A stretch of DNA of 64,000 nucleotides from Cryptosporangium arvum DSM 44712 (GCF_000585375.1 NZ_KK073874.1:9025913-9089912), one strand, 5' to 3'. Numbered from the stretch's first letter, positions 28,352 through 40,082 are shown. The notes: generated from the sequence alone by a model not told the origin. Program-made: numbers and translations.

Positions 28352-28412
28352 TCGGCGCCCTACGTTCGGCTACGAGCGAAGCCCGTCGGTCCCGGCGCTT
28401 CGTTGACGGCGA

Positions 28413-29222
28413 TCATCGGCGCGTTCCGGTCGCCTCCGGTCGGCCGCGGCCGACGGCTTTCGCGGCCCGGCCGATGACCCGCAGGAAGATCGGGCGGGGC
28501 GCGTAGCGCACGATCCCGCCGAGCACCTTGTAGCGGACGCTCGGCACGCTCGTGGGCCGCCCTCGCCGCAGGTCGGCCAGTGCGTCGCGCACCACGTCGT
28601 CGGCGTCGAGCCAGAGCACGTCCGGGATGTCGGCGGTCGGGATCTCCGCCCGCTGGTGGAACTCGGTGCGGACGAAACCGGGGCAGAGCGCGATCACCCG
28701 CACGCCCCGGTGTTTCAGCGCGAGGTGCACCGACTCGCTGAACGTGATGACCCAGGCCTTCGTGGCCGAGTAGGTCGACCCGGGCGAGGTGGGTCCGAAC
28801 CCGGCCACCGACGACAGGTTCAGGACGTCGCCGTGTCCGCGCTCGAGCATGCCCCGCACCGCGGCGTGCGTCAGGCGCATCACGGCCCGGACGTTGAGCG
28901 CCAGCATGCGCTCCTCGTCGGCGACCGAGTTCTCGACGAACCCCGACCGCAGCCCGATACCCGCGTTGTTCACGAGCAACTCGACCGGGCGCTCGGCGTC
29001 GGCCAGCCGGGCCTCGACACGCGCGCACCCGTCGTCGGACGCCAGATCGGCCGGCAGGATCTCGACCTGGACCGAGTACTTCTCGGTCAGCTCCTTCGCG
29101 GTGGCGGCCAGCCGGTCGCCGTCTCGCGCCACCAGGATCAGGTCCCGGCGTTCGGCCGCGAGCGCCCGCGCGAAAGCCGCGCCCAGACCGGCGGTGGCTC
29201 CGGTCACCAGTGCAGTCGTCAC
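28413..29222 (-). CDS. Classical short-chain dehydrogenase/reductase
   Basis: A 269-residue SDR: TGATAGLGAAFARAL (cofactor), LVNNAGIGLRSGF, NLSSVAGFGPTSPGSTYSATK with catalytic Ser, Tyr and Lys (YSATK), and CPGFVRTEF. The C-terminus has a hydrophobic and basic extension (YAPRPIFLRVIGRAAKAVG) that may dock on membrane. The GTG at 29222 follows GGGGGG. Substrate unknown. A terminator lies between it and the next upstream gene, so it begins the SDR-epimerase-pyrE run. Confidence 0.88.
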   Translation of the reverse strand: MTTALVTGATAGLGAAFARALAAERRDLILVARDGDRLAATAKELTEKYSVQVEILPADLASDDGCARVEARLADAERPVELLVNNAGIGLRSGFVENSVADEERMLALNVRAVMRLTHAAVRGMLERGHGDVLNLSSVAGFGPTSPGSTYSATKAWVITFSESVHLALKHRGVRVIALCPGFVRTEFHQRAEIPTADIPDVLWLDADDVVRDALADLRRGRPTSVPSVRYKVLGGIVRYAPRPIFLRVIGRAAKAVGRGRPEATGTRR

Positions 29223-29241
29223 ATGCCCCCCGAGAATGGCA

Positions 29242-29274
29242 GCGGGGCCGACGGTTTCGCGCCGTCAGCCCCGC
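29242..29274 (-). terminator. Terminator of the small membrane protein gene
   Basis: GCGGGGC-x-GACGG pairs with CCGTC-x-GCCCCGC (12 pairs, one mismatch, 7-nt loop), 14 bp past the stop at 29288. Confidence 0.7.
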
Positions 29275-29287
29275 GTCGTCCGATCGA

Positions 29288-29833
29288 TCAGAACCCGGCG
29301 ACCGGCTTACGGAAATAAGCGTTCGACGCCGGCAGCGCCAGCAGCACGATGATGCCGATGAAGCCGGCCAGCTCGATGAACGTGAGCAGGTACGTCACCG
29401 TGAGGTAACCACCCGGCAGGTAGTCGGCGTAGATCACCGCGGTGCCGATGCTCCCGACGCTCACGCAGCAGAGAGCGAGGCCGGACACCACCCAGGAGAT
29501 GATCCGGGCGACGTTGGCGCCGCGGAGCACTCCGAGCGCGAGCGCGATGAACGCGGCCGCGAACAGCAGGCTGACGACGGTGGAGATCACCGAGCCGAAC
29601 GTCTGGCCACCGGTGCCGGTGCTGGAGACGTTCTGAGCGTCCAGGTACTTGTCGACGGCGTCCTGGACGGTGTCACGGCTGATGAGCCCGAAGATCACGC
29701 TGATCAGCAGTAACACCGCTTCCCCCACGAGAAGCCCGGCCGCCGCCGTGACCGTGGTGGGCCGCGCACCCTTCGGGGCCTGACCGGGTAGCGGCGGTGG
29801 TGCCGCGTACGGCGGGGGTGGGTCGTAGCTCAT
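29288..29833 (-). CDS. Small four-helix membrane protein of unknown function
   Basis: A 181-residue protein with a Pro/Tyr-rich cytoplasmic N-terminus (MSYDPPPPYAAPPPLPG) and four hydrophobic segments (LLVGEAVLLLISVIFGLI, VVSLLFAAAFIALALGVL, ISWVVSGLALCCVSVGSI, FIGIIVLLALPAS). A loop after helix 1 contains DAVDKYLDAQNVSS. AGAGAGGAAC precedes the ATG. Similar Pro-rich four-helix proteins are common in actinobacteria without known function. It is a single gene with its own terminator. Confidence 0.75.
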   Translation of the reverse strand: MSYDPPPPYAAPPPLPGQAPKGARPTTVTAAAGLLVGEAVLLLISVIFGLISRDTVQDAVDKYLDAQNVSSTGTGGQTFGSVISTVVSLLFAAAFIALALGVLRGANVARIISWVVSGLALCCVSVGSIGTAVIYADYLPGGYLTVTYLLTFIELAGFIGIIVLLALPASNAYFRKPVAGF

Positions 29834-29936
29834 GCCGTTCCTCTCTGCCGAGAAATGCCGAGTTCAGGCCCCTTACCCTGCCGTACTCTCAGCCATTCCT
29901 TAACCGACATTTAGCAGCTGACCCAGCTGTTTTTGC

Positions 29937-30932
29937 TCAGTACAGACCCCGAACCGCTTCCCAACCCGGATCCGGACGCCATTCCTGGCTCACGTTCGAA
30001 GCCTGTTGCGTCGCCCAGGTGGCCACCTGGTCGGGTACGACCCCGCTGCTGTCGGCGTAAAGGTGCAGTGTCCGCACGCTCGCGACGGTCACCACCGCGA
30101 CGAGCACCGCCGAGTCACCGAGCCGCCCGAGCAGGCCCGCTTGAATTCCGTCGAGACCGGCTTCGTCGGCCGAGCCGGGCTCGAACGGGATGCGCACCCG
30201 GCCGTGCAGGTCGTAGAGCGGGTAGTCGAGCCGGGCGAACGGCACCCGCACCCGCACCGCCACCGGTCGGTCGCGGTCGTCGAAACCGTCGACCGTGACC
30301 CACTCGCCGTGCTGGTAGTGGGTGGACAACTCGACCACCGCCGCGCGCAGGGCGTCGACACCGTAGGGCTGGTCGTCGCCGGTGACCTTGACCTCGCCCA
30401 ACCACCGTTCGACGTCGTCCTCGCCGAGGGCCCAGTCCAGCAGCAGGAACGAGGCCTGCAGGCGGATCGCCTCGTCCAACCGGGGAAAGTCGGGATGCCA
30501 GACCGAGACGTGGACCCGGGCGCGGTCGAGGTCGATCTCGAAGCCGAAGCGGGCCGAGCCGGGGTGGAACGGCCGGCCGCCGAGTTGCACCGACCCGGTG
30601 TACGCGGCCGGGTCGGGCTGGCGGGACGCGTAGTACTCCCAATCGGCGTCGGGGCCGGGGCCCGCGCGCAGCCACCGCTCGGTCACCGGACGCAGCGCCG
30701 GCGATCCTTCGGGACTCACCACCAGCGCGTGCTTGGACTGGCGGCCGGACGTCAGCTCCCAGGCCAGCTCGGGGTGGATGGCGCGCACCCGCCCGGTGAG
30801 GTCGCGGTGCAGCTTGCCGAGGTCGTCGCGGTCGAGCCCGGCACCGACCTGGTCCCTGGTCCGCTCCCACCACGTCCAGAACGCGGCAATGCTCTCCCGC
30901 GGGTCGCGGGGCCGTCGTTCGAACAGCGCCAT
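29937..30932 (-). CDS. DUF695-like soluble protein
   Basis: A 331-residue soluble protein. The N-terminal half reads SIAAFWTWWERTRDQVG, IHPELAWELTSGRQSKHALV, SPEGSPALRPVTERWL and WEYYASRQPDP, matching the layout of DUF695 (FWxWF start, IHPELxWE, then the ADG/AP-like core). The C-terminal half, with RTLHLYADSSGVVPDQVATW, may be a second copy of a related fold. No enzyme motifs or membrane segments are visible. Its promoter region (30933-31203) is shared with a divergent lipoprotein gene. Function unknown. Confidence 0.65.
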   Translation of the reverse strand: MALFERRPRDPRESIAAFWTWWERTRDQVGAGLDRDDLGKLHRDLTGRVRAIHPELAWELTSGRQSKHALVVSPEGSPALRPVTERWLRAGPGPDADWEYYASRQPDPAAYTGSVQLGGRPFHPGSARFGFEIDLDRARVHVSVWHPDFPRLDEAIRLQASFLLLDWALGEDDVERWLGEVKVTGDDQPYGVDALRAAVVELSTHYQHGEWVTVDGFDDRDRPVAVRVRVPFARLDYPLYDLHGRVRIPFEPGSADEAGLDGIQAGLLGRLGDSAVLVAVVTVASVRTLHLYADSSGVVPDQVATWATQQASNVSQEWRPDPGWEAVRGLY

Positions 30933-31203
30933 GGAGGCAGTCTGCCAACCCGCGCCAATACGTGCCGCAGGGGTCCGGCCCGCTACCCAATGTTACGAGA
31001 CGGTTACCGCGTCAATTACCCGACGAACCAATCCGGAGGCGCGTTCGCTTCGGATCATGGAGGAGGGAATCCAGCGGTAGCCCGTAATGTCCCGGCTACT
31101 GCGTGAACGGGTGCGGGGGGTAGCTACGGTGAGTCCGATTCTTGGCGTCCGTAAACTGACGCATCGGACGAGAAGCCGGCAGCGACCCGGGAGGTGTGAC
31201 CGC

Positions 31204-32589
31204 TTGCGGTACCGGGGGTCCGTCCTGTTCGCGAGCCTGACGATCGGCGCGCTGGCCCTGGCCGGCTGCAGCCCGATCGACGGGAAGATGGTCACCTACG
31301 ACTCGGTGGCCAACCACCTCCGGACGGCGGCGTCAACGCTGGAGAGCGCACCTGGCGTCCGTGTGACCGGCACGGTGAAGGATGCCGCGGGCCAGAACGT
31401 CTCGATCGACGTCAGGCTCAACGGCGCCGGCGACGGGGCGGGGAAGGTCAAGCGGAACGGCACGGTCGGGGACGTGCTCGTGGTCGACTCGACGACCTAC
31501 GTGCGGGCCCGCGCACCCTGGTGGGGCACCGACAACCGGGCCGAGACCTACGACCGGGCCTGGGTGGCGGTCGACGACGGCACGGTCGGCATCGACCTCG
31601 CCGGGACGCTGCGCCCGAAGGCACTGGGCGAGCTCCTGGACTCCGGTTTCGGCTCCCTGCAGCTGGACGGCATGCCGACCCCGAGCGAGGTCAACGGCGT
31701 GCAGGCGCGCCGGGTGGAGGCGAACGCCGGGTCGGCCTGGGTCACGGTCACCAAGCCGTACCAGATCGTCCGGGTGGAAGGTGACCTGATCACCGGCGGC
31801 GAACGGGCTTCGGCGCTGAACATCGCGCTCACACCGGCCGCGGCCACCGCGCAGATCTCCCGGGACGTCGCGCTGACGCTGCCCGCGCTGCGTGCTGGCA
31901 GTTTCGACTCCTACCGGAGCTTGAAGTTCGACGGGCCGCTGAAGAGTTCCTGCACCGCGCAGAGCTGCATCATCACCGGCAAGATCCTGAACTCGTCCGA
32001 CGACTCGCCGGTCACGGCCGTCCTCAACGGCAAGGTCATGGGCGGGCAGAAGGTGCTCGGCCGCTGCCGCTCCGGCCGCGCGCCGGTGGCCGCCGCCGGT
32101 GCCGCGACGGTCAGCTGCCGGATCATCTCCAAGGCGTGGCAGTCGTTCTACGCGACTGCGACCGCACCCGGCGCGGGAAGCTCGACGACGTCGTACCAGG
32201 TCAGCGCGAACGCGAGCGCGGTGGCACCGGCGCCGGAGGCGGTCGCCTGCCTGCCCGGCGCGATCGGCTGCGACGACCCGAAGATGACCGACTCCGAGGT
32301 CACCGCGACGCTCGACGCGAGCGGTCCCGGCTGGTACGAGCGGACGCCGTCCGACCGGGACGTCTCCGAGTGGCGCTCGATGATCCGCACCGCGGCGGCC
32401 AGCAGGGATCGGGTGCCGTGGGCGGCGGACGGCAAGCCGACGGTGGCGTACCTCGGGGCGGCCAAGGGCCGTCCGTTCGTGGCCCAGTTCGACCGCGGCA
32501 ACGGAGACCTGGTCGCAGCCTACGGCCCCGAGGACGCCGAGACCGCCGCGATCCGTGCGGCGATCGCCGGTCAGACGCCCACCCGATAG
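31204..32589 (+). CDS. Lipoprotein of unknown function (LppX/LprG-like layout)
   Basis: A 461-residue exported lipoprotein from a TTG at 31204, chosen because GGGAGGTG lies 8 nt upstream and it gives a compact signal peptide (RYRGSVLFASLTIGALALAGC) ending in the lipobox LALAGC. An ATG 117 nt upstream would add an improbable basic extension. The next 200 residues (VANHLRTAASTLESAPGVRV, VLVVDSTTYVRARAP) resemble LppX/LprG-type lipid-binding lipoproteins in layout; the remainder contains two cysteine pairs and is not recognised. Anchored outside the membrane. Confidence 0.72.
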   Translation: MRYRGSVLFASLTIGALALAGCSPIDGKMVTYDSVANHLRTAASTLESAPGVRVTGTVKDAAGQNVSIDVRLNGAGDGAGKVKRNGTVGDVLVVDSTTYVRARAPWWGTDNRAETYDRAWVAVDDGTVGIDLAGTLRPKALGELLDSGFGSLQLDGMPTPSEVNGVQARRVEANAGSAWVTVTKPYQIVRVEGDLITGGERASALNIALTPAAATAQISRDVALTLPALRAGSFDSYRSLKFDGPLKSSCTAQSCIITGKILNSSDDSPVTAVLNGKVMGGQKVLGRCRSGRAPVAAAGAATVSCRIISKAWQSFYATATAPGAGSSTTSYQVSANASAVAPAPEAVACLPGAIGCDDPKMTDSEVTATLDASGPGWYERTPSDRDVSEWRSMIRTAAASRDRVPWAADGKPTVAYLGAAKGRPFVAQFDRGNGDLVAAYGPEDAETAAIRAAIAGQTPTR

Positions 32590-32648
32590 GTTTCGGCCCG
32601 CCCGCTCGGGAGATCCTTGGTCCTTACCGATCAATGGAAGGACCGACG

Positions 32649-33470
32649 ATGAGCGACGTGCCCAACCTGACGCTGAACAACGGAGTTCAGATCCCGCAGC
32701 TCGGCTTCGGCGTGTGGCAGGTCCCGCCGGACGAGGTCGTGGAGCCGGTCCGGCTCGCGCTGGAGACCGGCTACCGACACATCGACACGGCGGCCGCGTA
32801 CGGCAACGAAGAGGGCGTCGGCCAGGCGATCCGGGAGTCCGGCATCGCGCGTGAGGACATCTTCGTCACGACGAAACTGTGGAACGCCGACCACGGGCGC
32901 GCCGGCGAGGCGTTCGACGTCAGCCTGCGCAAGCTCGGTTTGGAGTACATCGACCTGTACCTGATCCACTGGCCCCGGCCCGATCAGGACCGGTACGTCG
33001 AGGCGTACCAGGCGATGGAGAAGGTACTTTCGGAGGGCCGGGTACGGGCGATCGGCGTCTCGAACTTCCACCGGCCGCACCTGGAGAAGCTGCTCGAGAA
33101 CACCGACGTGGTCCCGGCGGTCAACCAGATCGAGCTGCACCCGGGCTTCCCCCAGGACGAACTGCGGGCGTTCAACGCGCAGCACGGCATCCTGACCGAG
33201 GCGTGGAGCCCGATCGGCTCGGGCCGGGGGCTGCTCGAGGAGCCGCAGTTGGCGACGATCGCCGACGAGGTCGGCCGGACACCGGCGCAGACCGTGCTGC
33301 GCTGGCACGTCCAGCTCGGGAACATCGTGTTCCCGAAGTCGGTGACGCCGTCGCGGATCCGGGAGAACCTCGAGGTGTTCGACTTCGAGCTGAACGACGA
33401 CCAGATGGCCGCGATCAGCGCGCTGCCCGGTGGGCGCCTCGGCTCGAACCCGGACACCGCGACCTTCTAG
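32649..33470 (+). CDS. Aldo/keto reductase
   Basis: A 273-residue NADPH-dependent TIM-barrel reductase. Signatures: ETGYRHIDTAAAYGNEEGVG (catalytic Asp and Tyr), TTKLWNADHG (catalytic Lys), LIHWPRP (catalytic His), GVSNFHRPHLEKLL and FPKSVTPSRIRENL. Closest in style to 2,5-diketo-D-gluconate reductase and morphine dehydrogenase-like AKRs (AKR5); natural substrate unknown. The ATG has GGAAGGA upstream. It converges on clpB over a strong bidirectional terminator. Confidence 0.93.
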   Translation: MSDVPNLTLNNGVQIPQLGFGVWQVPPDEVVEPVRLALETGYRHIDTAAAYGNEEGVGQAIRESGIAREDIFVTTKLWNADHGRAGEAFDVSLRKLGLEYIDLYLIHWPRPDQDRYVEAYQAMEKVLSEGRVRAIGVSNFHRPHLEKLLENTDVVPAVNQIELHPGFPQDELRAFNAQHGILTEAWSPIGSGRGLLEEPQLATIADEVGRTPAQTVLRWHVQLGNIVFPKSVTPSRIRENLEVFDFELNDDQMAAISALPGGRLGSNPDTATF

Positions 33471-33475
33471 GACGC

Positions 33476-33509
33476 CGAAGGGGGCCCCGCGTCCGCGGGG
33501 CCCCCTTCG
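33476..33509. terminator. Strong bidirectional terminator between AKR and clpB
   Basis: A perfect 15-bp stem (CGAAGGGGGCCCCGC with its complement) over a 4-nt loop lies between the convergent stops; it is the strongest hairpin in the window. Confidence 0.9.
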
Positions 33510-33515
33510 TGTTGC

Positions 33516-36116
<2,601 letters not shown>

Positions 36117-36175
36117 AGCTAGCTGCGGAGCTCCCGTCAGACAGAGGACTATTCGATCCGAGCAACGGCAACAAA

Positions 36176-36196
36176 CTTGAGTGTATTCCACTCAAC
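36176..36196 (-). promoter_or_regulatory. HAIR element (HspR operator) of clpB
   Basis: CTTGAGT-N7-ACTCAAC matches the HspR consensus CTTGAGT-N7-ACTCAAG at 13 of 14 positions. It lies just upstream of clpB; hspR itself is at 55803-56237. Confidence 0.85.
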
Positions 36197-36262
36197 TTTG
36201 CCCGACGGAGGCAAGGGCACCCCGCCGGGCGTGGTCCGCGCCGCGGCTGGGATCCTCGCCCG

Positions 36263-36820
36263 ATGGCGCAGCCGCTCGATCCCCGCCGTCTCCGTCCCCG
36301 CCGCCGCTGGTACGCCATAGCTGTCGCGATCGGCGTCCTGTTCGTCGGTTCAGGGATCGTCAGCGAGCGCGTCGGCCACGCTTCCGCCATCAGTATCATC
36401 CCGAAATTCCAGGTCTATTCCGACAAAGGTGCCACGGAGCAGCAACTGGCGGGCGGCCATGGTTATGCCCTCTACATCCCGGCGGACTCGCCCGGAAGCT
36501 GCGTGGTCGGCCTGGCGGACATGGGCGAGATCGCGGAGACGGCGGTCAGGTTCACCCGGGACGGGCAAGAGTGGGTCCACGTGGGCAACTTCGTCGTCAC
36601 TTACTCGAAGGACAACGTGATCGAGTGTGAAGCCTCCCGGTACGCACTCAGTGATGAGTTCACCCACAGCGACTACCAGTTCCGGGAATCGCTCGGCGCG
36701 ACGGGGCTGATCACGTTGTCCTGCCTGGGCATCACGATCGCCTTCTTCCTCGCGTTGATCGTCGGGCTCTCGCGGGGCTTCCACCGCAGGATCCTGCTGG
36801 CGCAGCGCCCTGTCGGGTAA
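36263..36820 (+). CDS. Two-helix membrane protein, first of a tandem pair
   Basis: A 185-residue protein: basic start with RRLRPRRRWYAIAVAIGVL leading into helix 1, an extracytoplasmic domain of about 100 residues with two cysteines (GSCVVG, IECEAS) and FTRDGQEWVHVGN, then helix 2 and a basic tail. The next gene (36868-37419) shows the same N-terminal RPRRRWY, the same GxxYAxYxP strand, TRxGxxWVHV and a CLGIT motif at helix 2, so the two are a tandem duplication. Neither is recognised. Confidence 0.7.
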   Translation: MAQPLDPRRLRPRRRWYAIAVAIGVLFVGSGIVSERVGHASAISIIPKFQVYSDKGATEQQLAGGHGYALYIPADSPGSCVVGLADMGEIAETAVRFTRDGQEWVHVGNFVVTYSKDNVIECEASRYALSDEFTHSDYQFRESLGATGLITLSCLGITIAFFLALIVGLSRGFHRRILLAQRPVG

Positions 36821-36867
36821 GCGGCGTGCCCGTTCCCAGCACACCCGCCCTTCCCCACGATTGAGCC

Positions 36868-37419
36868 ATGGACCCCCGACAAATTCGTCCGCGACGCCGC
36901 TGGTACGGCGTCGCCATCGGCATCGCCGTGCTGTTCACGCTGATCGGCGTCGGCGGTTTCGTCGCCGGAATCGTTACCGCGACGAACTCCGTGCCGGACT
37001 TCGACGGCACGTACACCGGCAAGCAGCAGTCGTCGGTACAGCTCGAGGCGGGCCGGAAGTACGCCGTCTACGTGCCGGAGACCGCCGCTACCGACTGCAC
37101 CGTCGACCAGCGCGTCACCACGACGAGCCCGAGCGGGACGTTCTCGTTCACGCGCAACGGCAAGCAGTGGGTCCACGTCACGAACCTGGCGGTCGGCACG
37201 ACCGGCGCCTACACGATCAACTGCAGCGCGCCGACGTACGCGGTGGGCCGGGCGCCCGAACTCGGCCAGTTGGCCGGCGGTATCGGCGGTGGGCTGGCGG
37301 CGCTGATGGGTCTGCCGTGCCTGGGCATCACGATCGGAGGCGTGATCGCGTTGGTGACCGGTCTGCGCCGGAGCAGCCACAAGAAGCGGCTACTCGCTGA
37401 CCGCCCCCCAACCTGGTAG
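36868..37419 (+). CDS. Two-helix membrane protein, second of a tandem pair
   Basis: A 183-residue paralogue of the preceding gene, 47 bp downstream. It keeps RPRRRWYGVAIGIAVLF, AGRKYAVYVPETAATDC, FTRNGKQWVHVTNLAVG and LPCLGITIGGVIALVTG, with two cysteines in the exterior domain (TDC, INC) that probably pair. The basic C-terminus (RRSSHKKRLL) is cytoplasmic. The 3' end overlaps a convergent gene by 30 bp. The domain may be a small beta-sandwich that binds something outside the cell; this is inference from length and cysteines. Confidence 0.7.
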   Translation: MDPRQIRPRRRWYGVAIGIAVLFTLIGVGGFVAGIVTATNSVPDFDGTYTGKQQSSVQLEAGRKYAVYVPETAATDCTVDQRVTTTSPSGTFSFTRNGKQWVHVTNLAVGTTGAYTINCSAPTYAVGRAPELGQLAGGIGGGLAALMGLPCLGITIGGVIALVTGLRRSSHKKRLLADRPPTW

Positions 37420-37920
37420 CAGCGGGGGCAGGTCGTCGTACGGCTGCGCGGGCTGACGGGGTCCCGGCTTGTGGCCGTCGTCCTTCACCCAGCGCAGACC
37501 GTGCTGGTCGGGCAACGCGCCCCATCCCCAGTACGCGGTGGGGAGTTCGGGTGGCTCGCCCAGCAGGGTCTTGCGCGGGTCGAACGGGCGCTCGATGACC
37601 GTGCACAGGTGCTGCCAGGCGTCGTCCCGGTCGAAGACGTACGCGAACGTGTCGCCTTGGTTGAGCTCACCGATCTTGGTCAGCTCGGTGTCCTCGAGCG
37701 GCCCGTCCTCGAGCACGAACTGCGCGGGTTTCGGCAGGTCCCACCGGCCGAGCGCGGAGTCGACGGCCGCGGCGAACTCGGCGAACGAATGCGAGCGCGC
37801 CACGGCGAACAGCCGTCCCGGCCGTGGCCAGAGCGGCCCGCCGGGGCCGGCGATCACCTCGACCTGGATCGCCAGCCAGTTTCTGCGTCGCACCCGTGTT
37901 CTCTCCTCGTCAGGCGTCAC
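37390..37920 (-). CDS. PRiA4_ORF3-like soluble protein
   Basis: A 176-residue protein from a GTG at 37920 (CAGGTGA upstream). It contains VARSHSFAEFAAAVDSAL, GDTFAYVFDRDDAWQHLC (compare the fYxYDFGDxWxH core) and GEPPELPTAYWGWGALPDQ, the ordered landmarks of the pRiA4b ORF-3-like fold. That family occurs on plasmids and chromosomes and its role is unknown. Similarity is moderate, and the family's acidic metal-like motif is only partly kept. Convergent overlap of 30 bp with the preceding membrane gene. Confidence 0.6.
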   Translation of the reverse strand: MTPDEERTRVRRRNWLAIQVEVIAGPGGPLWPRPGRLFAVARSHSFAEFAAAVDSALGRWDLPKPAQFVLEDGPLEDTELTKIGELNQGDTFAYVFDRDDAWQHLCTVIERPFDPRKTLLGEPPELPTAYWGWGALPDQHGLRWVKDDGHKPGPRQPAQPYDDLPPLLPGWGAVSE

Positions 37921-37946
37921 TCACCTGACCACAGTCTTCCCCAGCC

Positions 37947-38378
37947 TCAGCTGTTTGAATGGTTGAAGAGTTCGAGAAGGCGACCGAACTCAGCGACGTC
38001 CTTCTCGTCCCACTGCTCCAGCAGCCGCCTGACCTCACCCTTGCGCTGCTGGCTGACGCCGGTCAGCCGGGCGTGCCCGGTGGGCGTTATCGCCACGAGG
38101 TGCGCCCGACCGTCCGACGGGTCCGGGGTCCGCTCGACCAGACCCCAATCGATCAGCCGGCTCAACTGGCGGCTGACCGTCGACTTGTCGAGTGCGAAGC
38201 GCTCCCCGATCGTCGACGCCCGCAGCGGTCCTTCGGTGTCGAGCAACCGAAGGGTGGCGTACGCACTGAGTTCCAGCCCGGCGTGGACCGTGGACGCGCT
38301 TGTCACCATCAGTGTCCGCGCTTGCCGGATCAGGAGCGACAACTCTCGCTCCACCCGGTCGTGGTCCTGCTCGCTCAC
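37947..38378 (-). CDS. MarR family transcriptional regulator
   Basis: A 143-residue winged-helix protein: LSAYATLRLLDTEGPLRAST, then ERFALDKSTVSRQLSRLIDWG as recognition helix, and the wing VERTPDPSDGRAHLVAIT with the conserved Asp-x-Arg. The GTG at 38378 has GGAGCG upstream. Upstream on the same strand lies an SDR/DUF2867 gene. Ligand and targets unknown. Confidence 0.9.
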   Translation of the reverse strand: MSEQDHDRVERELSLLIRQARTLMVTSASTVHAGLELSAYATLRLLDTEGPLRASTIGERFALDKSTVSRQLSRLIDWGLVERTPDPSDGRAHLVAITPTGHARLTGVSQQRKGEVRRLLEQWDEKDVAEFGRLLELFNHSNS

Positions 38379-38470
38379 CGGCGCTCCTGTCGTCGGTACA
38401 GGTCTTCCGAGCAGGGTACTTGTTGGTATCTAGTCGGCGGTGTCGCTGCTCAGCAGATTCTTGGGTTCGC

Positions 38471-39988
38471 TCACCGAACGGGTGTTTGCAGTGGCAGTCC
38501 GGTCGACGCCGCCAACGGTTCGCCGGCCTCCAGCCGCTCCGCCGCGCGGGTGATGTTGCGGACCATCCCACCGAACACGATCCCGTGGAACGGCACGATC
38601 CCGATCCAGTACGCGTGGCCGACCAGACCACGCGGCAGGAAGACCGCACGCTGCCGGTAGCGGGCGCCCTCCGGGTCCGGGGCGACGCTCAGCTCCAGCC
38701 AGGCCCGCCCCGGCACCCGCATCTCCGCCCGGAGCCGCAGCAGCTTCCCGGGCTCGATCTCTTCGACCCGCCACCAGTCCAGCGCCTCGCCGACGTAGAT
38801 CTCGTCGCGGTCGCGGCGTCCGCGACGGAGCCCGGCGCCGCCGACGATCCGGTCCATCCAACCCCGGATCGACCAGGCCAGGGGGAACGAGTACCAGCCG
38901 TTCTCGCCCCCGATCCCGACCACGACCCGCCAGAGCGTGTCCGGTGAGGCGTTCGCCGTCCGTTCGCGCACGTCGGTGTAGGCGCTGCCGCCCGACCAGT
39001 CCGGGTCGCTGGGCAGCGGGTCGCTCGGGGCGCCCGGCGTCGAGGCCCAGGCCCACGTCGTCTCGACCGCGTCGTCGCGGATGCGGCGCAGCGCGAGCTC
39101 GACCGCGTGGTCGTAGGGCGTCGCGCCCTCCGGCGGGTCCGGAACGTACTCGGCGATGTCGTGCTCGCCGCAGACCACCTCGTGGATCAGCGATTGGACC
39201 AGCGGGATCGCGATCGCCCTCGGCACCGGGGTCACGACGTTCACCCACTGCGCGGACAGCGTCGGGGTCAGTACGCCGACCGGCACGATCACCCGACGGG
39301 GCAGGCCGGCGACCCGTGCGTAGCGCTGCATCATGTCCGCGTACGTCAGGACGTCCGGGCCGCCGATGTCGAACGCCCGGTTGACGTCGGGCGGCAGTTC
39401 GGCGCACGCGACCAGGTAGCGCATCACGTCGCGGACCGCGATCGGCTGGATCCGGTTGCGCACCCAGCGCGGTGTCACCATCGCCGGCAGGCGCTCGGTG
39501 AGGTAGCGCAGCATCTCGAACGACGCCGAGCCTGACCCGATGATCACCGCGGCCTGCAGCACCACGGTGGGCACCGGGGAGTCGAGCAGGATCTGCCCGA
39601 CCTCGGTCCGGGACCGCAGGTGGGGCGATAGCTTCTGCGCGGGGACCCCCTTCGGGTACAGCCCACCCAGATACACGATCCTCTTGACGCCCTGAGCAGC
39701 GGCGGCGTCGGCGACGGTCTCCGCCGCCCGGCGATCGAGGTCGTCGAACCCTTTTGTCCCCAGGCTGTGGACGAGGTAGTAGAGGACGTCGATGCCCTCG
39801 GCCGCTTTTCGCAGCGAGTCGGGGTCGGTGACGTCGCCTTGGACGATCTCGATCTTCTTGGCCCACGGGACGTCCCGGAGTTTCGCCGGTGTCCGCGCCA
39901 GGCAACGGACGTCGTGCCCCTGTTCGATCAGCCTGGGCACCAATCGGCCACCGATGTAGCCGGTAGCGCCCGTCACGAGTATGCGCAT
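38471..39988 (-). CDS. NAD(P)-binding SDR fused to a DUF2867 domain
   Basis: A 505-residue two-domain protein. Residues 1 to about 300 are an atypical SDR: MRILVTGATGYIGGRLVPRL, LYYLVHSLG, AAVIIGSGSASFEMLRYLTE. Residues about 330-490 form DUF2867 (WRVVVGIGGENGWYSFPLAW, WWRVEEIEPGKLLRLRAEM, RQRAVFLPRGLVGHAYW). This fusion is common in bacteria and of unknown substrate; the second domain resembles a SRPBCC-like fold. The ATG at 39988 is the conserved start, since the frame upstream is antisense to the next SDR gene. Confidence 0.87.
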   Translation of the reverse strand: MRILVTGATGYIGGRLVPRLIEQGHDVRCLARTPAKLRDVPWAKKIEIVQGDVTDPDSLRKAAEGIDVLYYLVHSLGTKGFDDLDRRAAETVADAAAAQGVKRIVYLGGLYPKGVPAQKLSPHLRSRTEVGQILLDSPVPTVVLQAAVIIGSGSASFEMLRYLTERLPAMVTPRWVRNRIQPIAVRDVMRYLVACAELPPDVNRAFDIGGPDVLTYADMMQRYARVAGLPRRVIVPVGVLTPTLSAQWVNVVTPVPRAIAIPLVQSLIHEVVCGEHDIAEYVPDPPEGATPYDHAVELALRRIRDDAVETTWAWASTPGAPSDPLPSDPDWSGGSAYTDVRERTANASPDTLWRVVVGIGGENGWYSFPLAWSIRGWMDRIVGGAGLRRGRRDRDEIYVGEALDWWRVEEIEPGKLLRLRAEMRVPGRAWLELSVAPDPEGARYRQRAVFLPRGLVGHAYWIGIVPFHGIVFGGMVRNITRAAERLEAGEPLAASTGLPLQTPVR

Positions 39989-40082
39989 ACAACGATCTTC
40001 ACGCGGTATGTCCGTCTCCGCATTTTGAGCGACCGCGGGTCGGACGTAGCGGCCGACCGGATTCTTCGAAAGGCTTGGACGC

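Noticed and set aside
30933-31203. Possible gene in the 271-bp gap, or an ATG start at 31087 for the lipoprotein
   Set aside because: The stretch lacks coding character, and the TTG at 31204 has the ribosome site and a compact signal peptide.
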